From positions 1-33,787 of the forward strand of contig DATAXP010000126.1 in the NCBI GenBank assembly GCA_036272935.1: a stretch of 33,787 bases of DNA, given 5' to 3'. The stretch is from DATAXP01 sp036272935 (GTDB taxonomy: Bacteria; Planctomycetota; Planctomycetia; Pirellulales; PNKZ01). The position numbers and the translations under genes were made by a program. Shown here piece by piece: positions 8,506-20,908 of this stretch; the first letter of the stretch is position 1, and each line of letters begins with the position of its first letter. The notes under the pieces are model-generated. The model did not search any database. It saw nothing but the letters and a program-made list of their open reading frames with translations, and was not told the origin of the DNA.

Positions 8506-9588
8506 TCACAGCCGGAAAAGTGCCCGCGCGTTGTCCCGCACGATTTTTTGCTGGTTCGCCGCTGAGAGCTGCGCCGCGGCAAGCGTATCGTTGATGAGTT
8601 GCGGCTCAACCCAAGGGTGATCGCTGGCATACAGCAGCCGATCGGGCCCCATGAATTCGCAGGCGAACTTAACGGCTAGCGGCAGCGGCGAAACGATGTC
8701 GAGCCAGACGCCCTTGAGATACTCGCTTGGAGTGCGCGTGAGGTTGCGCGGACCGCGCTTGAGCACCGTCACCTGGTGATTCATCCGCCCGACGATGTAC
8801 GGCAGCGTGCCGCCGAGATGTGGGCAGACGAGTTTCAGCTTCGGGAACTCGTCGAGGATGCCCGACAGCAGCAGCCGCGTAAGCGCGATGGTGTTGTCGA
8901 ACATGTTCCCGAGAGTGCTCGTCATTTCGTAGCCTTTGACGAGCTCCGTGGTCACCGGCTTGGCCGGGTGCAGCAGCACCGGCACGTCGAGCTCGACGGC
9001 GCGGGCGAACATCGGCCGAAATTCAGGTTCGTCGGGGAAGCGGCCCACGAGGTTCGTGTAGAGCAAGATGCCGCGCAGGCCGAGCTGCTTCACGGCGCGA
9101 TCGAGCTCCGTGAGCGCCGCCGGCATATCGAGCAGCGGCAGGACGCACAGCCCGAAGAATCGCGTCGGATGCCGGCTGACCACGTCGGCGACAAAATCGT
9201 TGGCCATGCGGGCCACGGCGGCAGCGTCGTCGCCGAACCATTCGGGCCCGGGGTCGTTGATGCTCAAGGCGGTCATGGCGATGCCCGCGGCATCCATCGT
9301 TGCCAGCTTTGCATCGACATCGAGATACAGCGGCGGAACCTTGCGGAGCCAATCGCCCATGCGCAGGTACCGCACGCCGTCGCGAGTGTAGACCACCGGG
9401 TCGGCGGTGCGCTTGGCCATCAACTCGATCATTTCGGGGGCGAACAGATGGCTTTGGCAGTCGATCTTGCCGAGCGCGCCCCGATCAGCATCCACGGTTT
9501 CCGCGGCGCTCGCGGCAGCAGGCAATCCTGCCATACCGACGCTTGAGGCGGCAAGAAATGATCGACGGCTGATTGGCGATGGAAGCAT
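8506..9588 (-). CDS. Tat-exported amidohydrolase-superfamily protein (ACMSD-like)
   Basis: The 360-residue product begins with a twin-arginine signal, SRRSFLAASS followed by an Ala-rich stretch ending near AASAAE, so it is probably exported folded. The body is a TIM-barrel of the amidohydrolase_2/ACMSD group, whose members are metal-dependent decarboxylases, hydratases or hydrolases of carboxylic acids. Visible elements are IDCQSHLFAPEM, VLLHPAKP, CPHLGGTLPYIVGRM and LLYASDHPW, giving the His, His and Asp positions expected for the later metal and catalytic ligands. The first motif, usually His-x-His, reads Gln-x-His here (codon CAA). The frame opens at 9630, but the ATG at 9588 places the signal peptide at the terminus. 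It is 109 bases upstream of lhr on the same strand. The substrate is unknown. Confidence 0.85.
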   Translation of the reverse strand: MLPSPISRRSFLAASSVGMAGLPAAASAAETVDADRGALGKIDCQSHLFAPEMIELMAKRTADPVVYTRDGVRYLRMGDWLRKVPPLYLDVDAKLATMDAAGIAMTALSINDPGPEWFGDDAAAVARMANDFVADVVSRHPTRFFGLCVLPLLDMPAALTELDRAVKQLGLRGILLYTNLVGRFPDEPEFRPMFARAVELDVPVLLHPAKPVTTELVKGYEMTSTLGNMFDNTIALTRLLLSGILDEFPKLKLVCPHLGGTLPYIVGRMNHQVTVLKRGPRNLTRTPSEYLKGVWLDIVSPLPLAVKFACEFMGPDRLLYASDHPWVEPQLINDTLAAAQLSAANQQKIVRDNARALFRL

Positions 9589-9723
9589 TGTCGAAGCGCT
9601 CACGGCTTGAGAAGCTGGCACGGGCCCCAAAGCGCATTGGCACTTCCTCGGCCACCGATTCGTAGGTTACGCTGGACCACGAGCATGTACCAGCAACGCC
9701 CATGTTGCTTAGGAGCTGAGCAG

Positions 9724-9746
9724 CACTGGCTGACAAGCAGCCAGTG
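9724..9746. repeat. 9-bp perfect inverted repeat (hairpin) after the DEAD-box helicase gene
   Basis: CACTGGCTG at 9724-9732 and CAGCCAGTG at 9738-9746 pair perfectly around a 5-base loop. It lies just beyond the 3' end of the minus-strand helicase gene. No T-run follows in either direction, so it is not a classical terminator. It may be a repetitive intergenic palindrome or an RNA 3'-end structure. Confidence 0.5.
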
Positions 9747-9788
9747 GCACCCAGCCTCGCCCATGAACCCGAATACTTCAGCCGGTAG

Positions 9789-11072
<1,284 letters not shown>

Positions 11073-11586
11073 GATTCCAACTTGTATTGATGCAGGGGCG
11101 AGGTGCATTCGGGCGTCGATGCCGATCGTTCATTCCCAGGCAGAACCGGGGCGAACAGCAGCGGCGATCGGACCACGAACACGCGTTTATCAAACAGCCC
11201 ACGCCGGAGTGCTGCGGGCATCAAATCCGTTCAGGCCCGGCAGAGGCTGCTTGTCGTGAGAGAACCTCGGCCACTTCCGCTGCGGCGAACGATCTTCCAG
11301 ACCTGGAACATCATCAGCCGGCGTAGGCGACGAAACCGTCGCAAAAGCCGAGGGGCAAGCAGATCAATCGCGGTCAGGAGCCAGATATCCCAGATCGATT
11401 GCTACCGATCGAGGATCGCCGCTACAGGTAGTGCAATTTGGTCGACGCAGCCGAAGCTTACGCCGCTCCTCGCCACCTCTTACTGGCACTAGTTTACCTC
11501 ACGGCATCGCCGGCGTCAAAGACACCTTGGCGATTGCGTTACGCTAATCGCGAACGCGGCTTAATTGATCGGCCGCGCATGAAAAT
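11073..11586. other. gene-free stretch upstream of the DEAD-box helicase
   Basis: No convincing gene is visible on either strand. A plus-strand frame at 11103-11492 has no family-like sequence and an Arg/Ser-rich composition typical of shadow frames. On the minus strand a frame without a proper start reads about 55 residues with a hydrophobic patch, which I do not accept as a gene. The stretch probably holds the helicase promoter and a long 5' leader. Confidence 0.45.
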
Positions 11587-11617
11587 GCCCCGGCCTAATT
11601 CGAGATAGCGCCGGGGC
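11587..11617 (-). terminator. probable rho-independent terminator of the DapL-like gene
   Basis: On the minus strand GCCCCGGC (11617-11610) pairs perfectly with GCCGGGGC (11594-11587) around a 15-base loop, and the hairpin is followed by ATTTTC. It lies about 95 bases downstream of the minus-strand aminotransferase stop, in the right orientation to end that transcript. Confidence 0.55.
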
Positions 11618-11710
11618 CCTATGGATCGTCGCCGGGGTAGGGCGACGCCTTGATTCTACCATCCGTGCCGTTCGTGTCGAGCTTTTTTGCTCTGCGAGCA
11701 CGACGGCAAC

Positions 11711-12943
11711 TCAAAACACCGGTTGAATCTTTTTCAGCCGCGACTCCGTTTCGCGCATCAGGGCGTCCTCGGCGGCCTCGGTCGCGGCTTCATAGGTCAC
11801 GCTGAATCGCAGGAACGCCCCGGCATCGTCCCAGGGGACGGTGACGATCGAGTGCTCGGCGATCAGGTACTGGCTAGCCGCCTCGGCGGTGTCGAACTTC
11901 TGGCCACTGGCGAGCCCTTTCGGACTCGGCGTATACAAAAAGTACGTGCCGCCGGGCATTCGGCAATCGAAGCCGCAACGCTGGAGCACGTCGACGAGCT
12001 TCTTTAGCCGCCGTTGGTACTTCGTGCGAACGCTGCGCGGGATCGAGTCGTCGTCGAGCGCGGCGGCACCGGCCTTTTGGATGGCCATGAACTGCCCGGA
12101 ATCGTTGTTGTCCTTGATGTCGGCAAACGCCTGGACGATGCGCTCGTGGCCGGCCACGAATCCCAGCCGCCAACCAATCATGTGCCAGCCCTTGCTCATC
12201 GAGTGGACTTCGACGCCGACCTCCTTGGCACCGGGGACCGACAGAAAGCTCAGCGGCGGCGCGTCGTAGCTAAGCATGATGTGCGCCGCGTCCTGCACCA
12301 CCACGATGCGGTGCTTGTGGGCGAACTCAATCACGCGCTGGTAAAACTCGCGCGTGGCCAGCTTGCCGGTGGGACTGTTCGGATAGTTCAGCACCAGCAG
12401 CTTGGTCCGGGCCAGCACGTCGGCAGGAACGCTGGCCAGGTCGGGCAAAAAATCGTTCGCGGCCAACAGCGGCAGGCGATGCACCATGCCGCCAAAGTAC
12501 CGTGTGTGCGTGCCGGCGACGGGATAGCCGGGGACGGTCATCAACGTCACGTCGCCGGGGTTGATGAACGCCGCCGGCAGCATGGCCAGGGCGGTCTTCG
12601 ATCCGATGCAGTGGTTCACTTCCTTCACCGGATCGAGCGTCACGCCGAAGTTGCGCTGCATGAACCGGGCCGCGGCCTCCTTGTAGGCGGCGATGCCGTT
12701 GTCGGCATAGCCGCGGTTTGCAAGCTGATCGATCTCGGTGTGCATCACGCGGCGGACGCCTTCGGGAGCCATCTCGTCATTCTCGCCGATCCCAAAATCG
12801 ACCAGCGAGCGCTCGGGATGCTCGGCCAGCGCCTTGCGCTTGGCGCGCTTGATCTTCTCGAACTTGTAGATTTCGGTCCCTTTGCCATAGTTGGCTCCGC
12901 CGATCCGCTCGGCGAATTGGGATTGAAAATACGGGTCGCTCAT
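11711..12943 (-). CDS. dapL: class I/II PLP aminotransferase, probably LL-diaminopimelate aminotransferase
   Basis: The 410-residue product is a fold-type I aminotransferase. The PLP-binding lysine is Lys251 in VHSMSKGWHMIGWRLGF. The substrate and cofactor residues are in NYPNSPTGK (about 186-194), in VVVQDAAHIMLSYDA with Asp218, and in the C-terminal FLRFSVTYE arginine. DapL makes LL-diaminopimelate from tetrahydrodipicolinate in one step, using glutamate as donor, for lysine and peptidoglycan synthesis. I call DapL because of the opening YKFEKIKRAKR, the FGIGENDEMAP motif and the DNNDSGQF segment, and because planctomycetes are reported to use the DapL route. An aspartate or alanine aminotransferase remains possible. 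A terminator-like hairpin follows the gene. Confidence 0.8.
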   Translation of the reverse strand: MSDPYFQSQFAERIGGANYGKGTEIYKFEKIKRAKRKALAEHPERSLVDFGIGENDEMAPEGVRRVMHTEIDQLANRGYADNGIAAYKEAAARFMQRNFGVTLDPVKEVNHCIGSKTALAMLPAAFINPGDVTLMTVPGYPVAGTHTRYFGGMVHRLPLLAANDFLPDLASVPADVLARTKLLVLNYPNSPTGKLATREFYQRVIEFAHKHRIVVVQDAAHIMLSYDAPPLSFLSVPGAKEVGVEVHSMSKGWHMIGWRLGFVAGHERIVQAFADIKDNNDSGQFMAIQKAGAAALDDDSIPRSVRTKYQRRLKKLVDVLQRCGFDCRMPGGTYFLYTPSPKGLASGQKFDTAEAASQYLIAEHSIVTVPWDDAGAFLRFSVTYEAATEAAEDALMRETESRLKKIQPVF

Positions 12944-13046
12944 GCGCGCTCGGCTGCGGGATCGAGGAATAAAGGGATGCCAGCCATAAGGCTACTGCTT
13001 CAAGGGGTTGCGTCAAGGTGCGACGCCGTTGCGCTTCTGCAAAACG

Positions 13047-13128
13047 GTAGGGTGCCGTCGAGTCGGCGAGACGCACTGAAACGATGCTCCGACCGCGGTG
13101 CGTCTCGCTTCGCTCGACGGCACCCTAC
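13047..13128. repeat. long imperfect palindrome, GTAG...CTAC type
   Basis: Left arm GTAGGGTGCCGTCGAG (13047-13062) pairs perfectly with 13113-13128. An inner arm GCGAGACGCAC (13066-13076) pairs perfectly with GTGCGTCTCGC (13098-13108). A 3-against-4-base bulge separates the two stems, and the loop is 21 bases. The right end covers the last bases of the lipoprotein gene and contributes its TAG stop. The element could fold in the transcript and separate the lipoprotein gene from the DapL-like gene. Its size and symmetry resemble REP-like or small non-autonomous palindromic elements. Confidence 0.7.
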
Positions 13129-13529
13129 GGAACGAGCTGCCGAACGAATGCCGGGAAGTCGCCGTTGGTGCGGAAGTCGCCCGAGCCGGTGGACCAGGAC
13201 GCGCCATTTTCGTTCTGCGAGACGCTCACGCGAACCGTCTCGCCGCCCGCAAAACAAAAGAAAACTTCGTAACCCATCTCCCAGGCCCCTGCGCTGGGAC
13301 TTGTCGGCCGCTGGCTGTACCCCGGAAAGAAGTGCTCCAGGGCCGAGAGCTTTTCCTTGTTGATGATGTGGACCGCGGAAACCTTCGCGACACCCGACCG
13401 TGGCCAGACTTGTGATGGGACGATCAGCGCTTCGATCGCCTTGGGCGACGACTTCTCGCCGTGGGAGTGGTTGTCACAGGCCGTGAATGCCAGGGCGAGC
13501 AATGCCACGATGATGCCGACGCGATGCAT
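13125..13529 (-). CDS. small predicted lipoprotein of unknown function
   Basis: The 134-residue product starts MHRVGIIVALLALAFTAC, a lipoprotein signal with the lipobox FTAC, so Cys18 should be lipidated and the mature protein anchored to a membrane. A strong ribosome-binding site, AGGAG with about six bases spacing, fixes the ATG at 13529. The frame itself is open to 13598. The mature part begins with a His/Ser/Lys-rich linker, then a compact domain with VHIINKEKLSALEHFFPGY and GYEVFFCFAGGETVRVSV, suggesting a small mixed alpha/beta fold. I do not recognise a family. The TAG stop lies inside the terminal GTAG of the palindrome at 13047-13128. Confidence 0.75.
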   Translation of the reverse strand: MHRVGIIVALLALAFTACDNHSHGEKSSPKAIEALIVPSQVWPRSGVAKVSAVHIINKEKLSALEHFFPGYSQRPTSPSAGAWEMGYEVFFCFAGGETVRVSVSQNENGASWSTGSGDFRTNGDFPAFVRQLVP

Positions 13530-13574
13530 GGCAGCTCCTTTGTTGGCTGGAGCAAGTTGCGAGATAGTGTAACA

Positions 13575-13727
13575 CGCGCTCGGCGCGGGGCTCCCCACGC
13601 CGCGCCTCAGGGGAGACCTTCGGTCGGCCCAGCGGCGGGGTCGGAGACCCGCGCCGAGCGCGCGCGACGCGCGCCGAACAGGGAGTGCGCGCGACGCGCG
13701 CCGAATAGGCGATCCGCGCCGAGCGCG

Positions 13728-13731
<4 letters not shown>
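13575..13731. repeat. GC-rich block of inverted and direct repeats
   Basis: CGCGCTCGGCGCGGG (13575-13589) pairs perfectly with CCCGCGCCGAGCGCG (13648-13662). A 19-base unit starting GCGCGCGACGCG recurs at 13660 and 13687, a 27-base period. A further partial copy of the arm ends in CTACG at 13714-13731. The block fills the space between the hybrid kinase stop and the lipoprotein promoter, and its right end supplies the TAG stop of the kinase gene. It may act as a strong transcript-end structure. Confidence 0.65.
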
Positions 13732-16946
<3,215 letters not shown>

Positions 16947-17116
16947 CGGGTGGTCCTCGAACGCACAGCGTACGACGCGCAACCCTGCGAGATCCTTAGC
17001 TCAATCGTAACACCGTCGGCGGCCTGGGGAACCGATAGCGGTCGATTATTGGTGGCAGAACGTGGTACTGTAACCGTTGCCTCACTTCGCGTTAGGGAAA
17101 AGTCCCAAGTCATGTT

Positions 17117-17638
17117 ATGACCGATCGATCGCCAGGGCTGTTGGTGGTGTTGGTCGACCCGCCGCGATTGCGCTGGTTTGTGGCCGGCATCACGGCCGGG
17201 GGACCGGTCGTGCCGTTGCTGCGGAGCGACGACGGGAATCTGTCCCCCTACGTTTCCCTTGCGTTCGACGAGCAACTATCGTTCCTACGGCACCGCTTGT
17301 GTGGAGTGTTGCAGCGCGGCAGCGACCGGCTGTACCAGCGCGACATGAAAGCCCGGCAGATCGTAGTGCTGTTGAGCGACCTGCTCGAGGCCGCCGCCCC
17401 CGGCAGCAACGGACTCACGCCGCGCTTGGCCGAGCATTTGGTCGAATGGTTGACGAGCCCGCCGATCGCCTTCTTTCTGATCGAACGCCGCGCCGATGAC
17501 CAGACCGAGCTAACGCCGCTGGCCGGCACGATCGATGCGGAATGGTCCAGCGCGCTGCGGTTGAATTTAGCTGAGGTGCTGGCAATGACTAAGGAGCCGG
17601 AGCGATGGGAACTGGCCAAGTGGAAATCGTCGGCGTAA
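17117..17638 (+). CDS. protein of unknown function upstream of a receiver-kinase gene
   Basis: I do not recognise this 173-residue protein. It opens with a beta-strand-like LLVVLVDPPRLRWFVAGITAGG, followed by VSLAFDEQLSFLRHRLCGVLQ and IVVLLSDLLEAAAP, then a segment LAEHLVEWLTSPPIAFFLIERR. There are no signal peptide and no membrane helix, so it is probably cytoplasmic. It ends LRLNLAEVLAMTKEPERW. The gene begins a plus-strand series, and the receiver-kinase gene follows after 63 bases. The placement suggests a regulator or sensory partner for that kinase, an inference from position only. The ATG at 17117 has a weak purine-rich stretch upstream. Confidence 0.7.
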   Translation: MTDRSPGLLVVLVDPPRLRWFVAGITAGGPVVPLLRSDDGNLSPYVSLAFDEQLSFLRHRLCGVLQRGSDRLYQRDMKARQIVVLLSDLLEAAAPGSNGLTPRLAEHLVEWLTSPPIAFFLIERRADDQTELTPLAGTIDAEWSSALRLNLAEVLAMTKEPERWELAKWKSSA

Positions 17639-17701
17639 GGTGACGAGCACCGGGCAACCACGCGGAGTTGTCAGGCAGCAACAACCTAGCGTGTGCAGAT
17701 C

Positions 17702-18931
17702 ATGAAAGTGCTGATCGCCGAAGACGATGCGGTATCACGCCGCCTGCTGCGCAGCTACTTGGAGAAGTGGGGGCACGAAGTGGTCGAGACGGCCGACGGC
17801 GCCGAGGCGTGGCGACGATTCGAGGCCGACGACTTTCCGATCGTGATCAGCGACTGGATCATGCCCGAGGTCGACGGCGTGGAACTGGTGCGGCGCATCC
17901 GGGCGGCGGCGAAGCCGAATTACGTGTACACGATCCTGCTGACGGCCAAGAGCCAAAAAGAGCATGTCGTTGCGGGGATGGACGCCGGCGCCGACGACTT
18001 TGTCACCAAGCCGTTCGACCGCGACGAGCTGCGCGTGCGGCTGCGTGAAGGCGAGCGGATCATCCGGCTGGAGCGCAGCCTGGCCGAGCAGAACCGCGCC
18101 TTGCGCGAGACACAAGCGGCACTGGTGCAGAGCGAGAAGCTCGCCAGCCTGGGGCAACTGGCCGCCGGCATGGCACACGAGATCAACAATCCCGTGGCGG
18201 CGGTGACGAACAATCTGGCAGTGCTCCGGCGCGACGTGGCGGCTGCGCTGCGGCTGCTCGACCGATACCGCCGGGCGCGCGAGGCGCTGGCGGCCGTCGA
18301 GCCGGCCCTGGCCGACGAACTGGCCGCGCTCGAAGCCGAGGCCGATCTCGATTATCTACAGAAGAATCTCGAGCCGCTGTTCGACAAGTCGCTCGGCGGG
18401 CTGGGGCGCGTGCGCGACATCGTGCGGAACCTGCGCGACTTCGCCAAGCTCGACGAGGCGGAACGCAATGAGCTGGACCTCGCCGTCGCACTCGACACCA
18501 CGCTCGAAATGCTGCACCATGACATTACGGCCAAGGAATTATCGGTGGTGCGCGATTATCGGCCGGTGCCGCCGCTCGTGTGTCATCCGGGGAAGATCAA
18601 CCAGGTGCTGCTGAATCTGCTGACCAATTCCGTTGCGGCCTGCGCCCCGGGCGGTCGGATCGACCTGGCGACGCGCCGCCAGGACGATGCCACGGTGATC
18701 GAGATTCGCGATAACGGCAGCGGCATCGCCCCGGAACACATGAAGCGCCTGTTCGAACCGTTCTTCACCACCAAGCCTGTCGGCCAGGGCATGGGCCTCG
18801 GGCTGGCAATCAGTTACGGCATCGTGCGCGATCACGGCGGGACGATCGAGGCCGAAAGCCAGCCGGGCCACGGCAGCACTTTCCGCATCCGGCTGCCCGA
18901 TCGCGCCGAGCCTGCCGAGCGTCGCAGCTAA
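17702..18931 (+). CDS. receiver domain-histidine kinase fusion
   Basis: The 409-residue product begins with a receiver domain (about 1-118): MKVLIAEDDA, phospho-acceptor Asp51 in VISDWIMPEVDG, and Lys103 in VTKPFD. A coiled-coil linker follows, around LERSLAEQNRALRETQAALVQ. The kinase part has His159 in GMAHEINNPVAAV and a long helical insert. The ATPase motifs are QVLLNLLTNSV, RDNGSGI and GQGMGLGLAISYGI. There is no membrane segment, so it is a cytoplasmic kinase that can itself be controlled by phosphorylation. A GTG at 17693 is possible, but the ATG at 17702 places the first strand as in other receivers. It lies 29 bases before a stand-alone receiver gene, its likely partner. Confidence 0.92.
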   Translation: MKVLIAEDDAVSRRLLRSYLEKWGHEVVETADGAEAWRRFEADDFPIVISDWIMPEVDGVELVRRIRAAAKPNYVYTILLTAKSQKEHVVAGMDAGADDFVTKPFDRDELRVRLREGERIIRLERSLAEQNRALRETQAALVQSEKLASLGQLAAGMAHEINNPVAAVTNNLAVLRRDVAAALRLLDRYRRAREALAAVEPALADELAALEAEADLDYLQKNLEPLFDKSLGGLGRVRDIVRNLRDFAKLDEAERNELDLAVALDTTLEMLHHDITAKELSVVRDYRPVPPLVCHPGKINQVLLNLLTNSVAACAPGGRIDLATRRQDDATVIEIRDNGSGIAPEHMKRLFEPFFTTKPVGQGMGLGLAISYGIVRDHGGTIEAESQPGHGSTFRIRLPDRAEPAERRS

Positions 18932-18960
18932 GGTTCCATCGCAGCGAGGATCACGCACGT

Positions 18961-19479
18961 ATGCCTGCAACCGCCAAGCCGCCGGTGCTGCTAGTCGACG
19001 ACGAGCCCGACATGCTCTTCTCGCTCGAAGGGCTGCTGCGGCGGAATTTCGAGGTGCACGCGGCCGAAGGGGGAGCCGCTGCGCTCGAAATGCTATCGCG
19101 GCAAGGGGTACACGTGATCGTGACCGATCAACGCATGCCCGGCATGACCGGGGCTGAGTTCCTGCGCCGCGCCCAGGAGATCCGACCCGACGCGGTGCCG
19201 ATCCTGCTCACCGGCTATGCCGACATCCGGGCGGTGATCGACGCCGTCAACCACGGACACTTGTTCCGCTATCTGACCAAGCCGTGCGACCCGGACGATC
19301 TGATCGCAACCATTGCCGAGGCCGCGGAACGCTACGCCCGCCGGACCGACCACCGGCGGTTGCTGGCCGATGCGCGAATGTTCATCGAGCAAGCTGCGAG
19401 CGCTCTGCCCGAAGGCGATTGGCCCCGGCGCGCCCGCGCGCTAACCGAGCGGCTTTCCGCGATCAGCGACAACATATAA
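18961..19479 (+). CDS. single-domain response regulator with helical tail
   Basis: The 172-residue product is a receiver domain (residues 8-125): VLLVDDEPDML, acceptor Asp56 in VIVTDQRMPGMTG, ILLTGYADIRAV, and Lys in YLTKPCDPDDL. The TGYAD and TKPCD patterns are those of receivers usually linked to HD-GYP or RpoS-anti-adaptor outputs. Here no output domain follows, only about 45 residues of predicted helix. It is probably the phosphate target of the upstream kinase and acts by protein contact. A clear hairpin with a short T-run follows the gene and ends the unit. Confidence 0.9.
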   Translation: MPATAKPPVLLVDDEPDMLFSLEGLLRRNFEVHAAEGGAAALEMLSRQGVHVIVTDQRMPGMTGAEFLRRAQEIRPDAVPILLTGYADIRAVIDAVNHGHLFRYLTKPCDPDDLIATIAEAAERYARRTDHRRLLADARMFIEQAASALPEGDWPRRARALTERLSAISDNI

Positions 19480-19492
19480 TTCACAGTTTAGC

Positions 19493-19510
19493 CGGCGAGC
19501 TTGCTCGCCG
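19493..19510 (+). terminator. terminator-like hairpin after the response regulator
   Basis: CGGCGAG (19493-19499) pairs with CTCGCCG (19504-19510) around a 4-base loop and is followed by CGTTTTG. It lies 13 bases after the regulator stop and before rarA. Confidence 0.55.
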
Positions 19511-19549
19511 CGTTTTGCTTCGGCCGCCCGGGTAAACAAGGGTGATTCG

Positions 19550-20884
19550 ATGTCGTTGTTCGAAGCCAGCGAAGCGGCCCATCGTCGGCGGGCTCAACCG
19601 CTGGCCGCACGCATGCGCCCCGAACGCCTCGACCAGTTTGTCGGCCAGCAGCACTTTCTCGGCGAAGGGAAGCTGCTTAGCCGCTTGCTGAAGGCCGATC
19701 GACTCGGCTCGGTAATCTTCTACGGTCCGCCGGGCACCGGCAAAACGACGCTCGCCCGGTTGCTGGCCGCAGCCAGTCGCAGCTACTTCGTGCAGCTCAA
19801 CGCGGTCACCAGCGGCGTGAAGGAACTGCGCGACGTGCTGGCCACCGCCGCCGACCGCCTGGCAGCCACGGGTCAGAAAACGCTGTTGTTCGTCGATGAA
19901 ATCCACCGCTTCAACAAAGCCCAGCAGGACGTTCTGTTGCCCGACGTCGAAGAAGGGAGCGTGATCCTGGTCGGCGCGACGACGCAGAACCCGTTCTTCG
20001 CGATCATCAGCGCCTTGGTGAGCCGCAGCCGCGTGTTTCAGTTTCAGCCGCTATCGAACGACGACATCAAGACGCTGCTCCACCGAACCTTGGCCGACAA
20101 ATCGCGTGGCCTGGGGACGATCGACATCCATATGCACGACGACGCACTCGACTTCCTGGCCGAGGCGAGCGATGGCGACGCACGCCGTGCGCTGGCGGCG
20201 TTGGAGGTCGGCGTGATTTCGAGCGATGCCCGGCCCCTGGAATTCACCCGCGAACTGGCCGCCGAGAGCATGCAGCGCAAGGCGATCGAGTACGATCCGA
20301 CCGGCGACGCCCATTACGACGCGGCCAGCGCCTTGATCAAGAGCATCCGCGGCAGCGACCCCGACGCCGCGCTCTACTGGCTGGCCCGCATGCTCGAGGC
20401 GGGCGAGGATGTACGCTTCCTAGCCCGGCGAATCGTGATCGCCGCCAGCGAAGACATCGGCAATGCCGACCCCCATGCGTTGCCATTGGCCGTGGCGGCG
20501 ATGCAGGCCACCGAGTTCGTCGGGCTGCCCGAATGCCAATTGCCGCTGGCCCAGGCGGTGACGTACCTGGCATGCGCGCCAAAGTCGAACGCTGCCACGG
20601 TGGGCATCGGCGAAGCGCGCCGCGACGTTGCCGAGGGCCGCCTGCTGCCGGTGCCGGTTGCTCTGCGCGACGCCCATTACGGCGGGGCCAAGCGCCTGGG
20701 GCATGGCGGCGACTACCAGTACGCCCACGACGCCCCGGACGCGATTGCTGCCCAGGACTACTTGGGCGTCGAGCGCGAGTATTACCGTCCCGTGCCGCGC
20801 GGGTTTGAGCAGGAATTGGCCGAGCGGCTTGAGAAGATCCGAGTACGACTGCGTTCGGCCAAACAAGCGACAAAAGACACTTAG
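19550..20884 (+). CDS. rarA: replication-associated recombination protein A (AAA+ ATPase)
   Basis: RarA (MgsA) is a clamp-loader-like AAA+ protein that acts at stalled replication forks in the cytoplasm. The 444-residue product has the family opening PLAARMRPERLDQFVGQQHFLG, Walker A GPPGTGKT at 59-66, Walker B LLFVDEIHRFNKAQQD with DEIH at 116-119, sensor 1 VGATTQNPFF, and the C-terminal region SASDxDAALYW-like (here GSDPDAALYWLARML) followed by ASEDIGNADPHAL. Length and motif order are normal, so it should be active. An AAGGGTG stretch precedes the ATG. The sulfatase gene follows after 24 bases on the same strand and may be read from the same transcript. Confidence 0.96.
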   Translation: MSLFEASEAAHRRRAQPLAARMRPERLDQFVGQQHFLGEGKLLSRLLKADRLGSVIFYGPPGTGKTTLARLLAAASRSYFVQLNAVTSGVKELRDVLATAADRLAATGQKTLLFVDEIHRFNKAQQDVLLPDVEEGSVILVGATTQNPFFAIISALVSRSRVFQFQPLSNDDIKTLLHRTLADKSRGLGTIDIHMHDDALDFLAEASDGDARRALAALEVGVISSDARPLEFTRELAAESMQRKAIEYDPTGDAHYDAASALIKSIRGSDPDAALYWLARMLEAGEDVRFLARRIVIAASEDIGNADPHALPLAVAAMQATEFVGLPECQLPLAQAVTYLACAPKSNAATVGIGEARRDVAEGRLLPVPVALRDAHYGGAKRLGHGGDYQYAHDAPDAIAAQDYLGVEREYYRPVPRGFEQELAERLEKIRVRLRSAKQATKDT

Positions 20885-20908
20885 CTCAACTTTCGCAACG
20901 GTGACCAT

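Noticed and set aside
11103..11492. 129-residue plus-strand frame in the helicase leader
   Set aside because: The Arg/Ser-rich composition, the absence of a ribosome-binding site and the lack of any recognisable motif make it a chance frame.
12014..13363. 449-residue plus-strand frame
   Set aside because: It crosses the DapL-like gene, a palindrome and the lipoprotein gene in antisense and has no family features.
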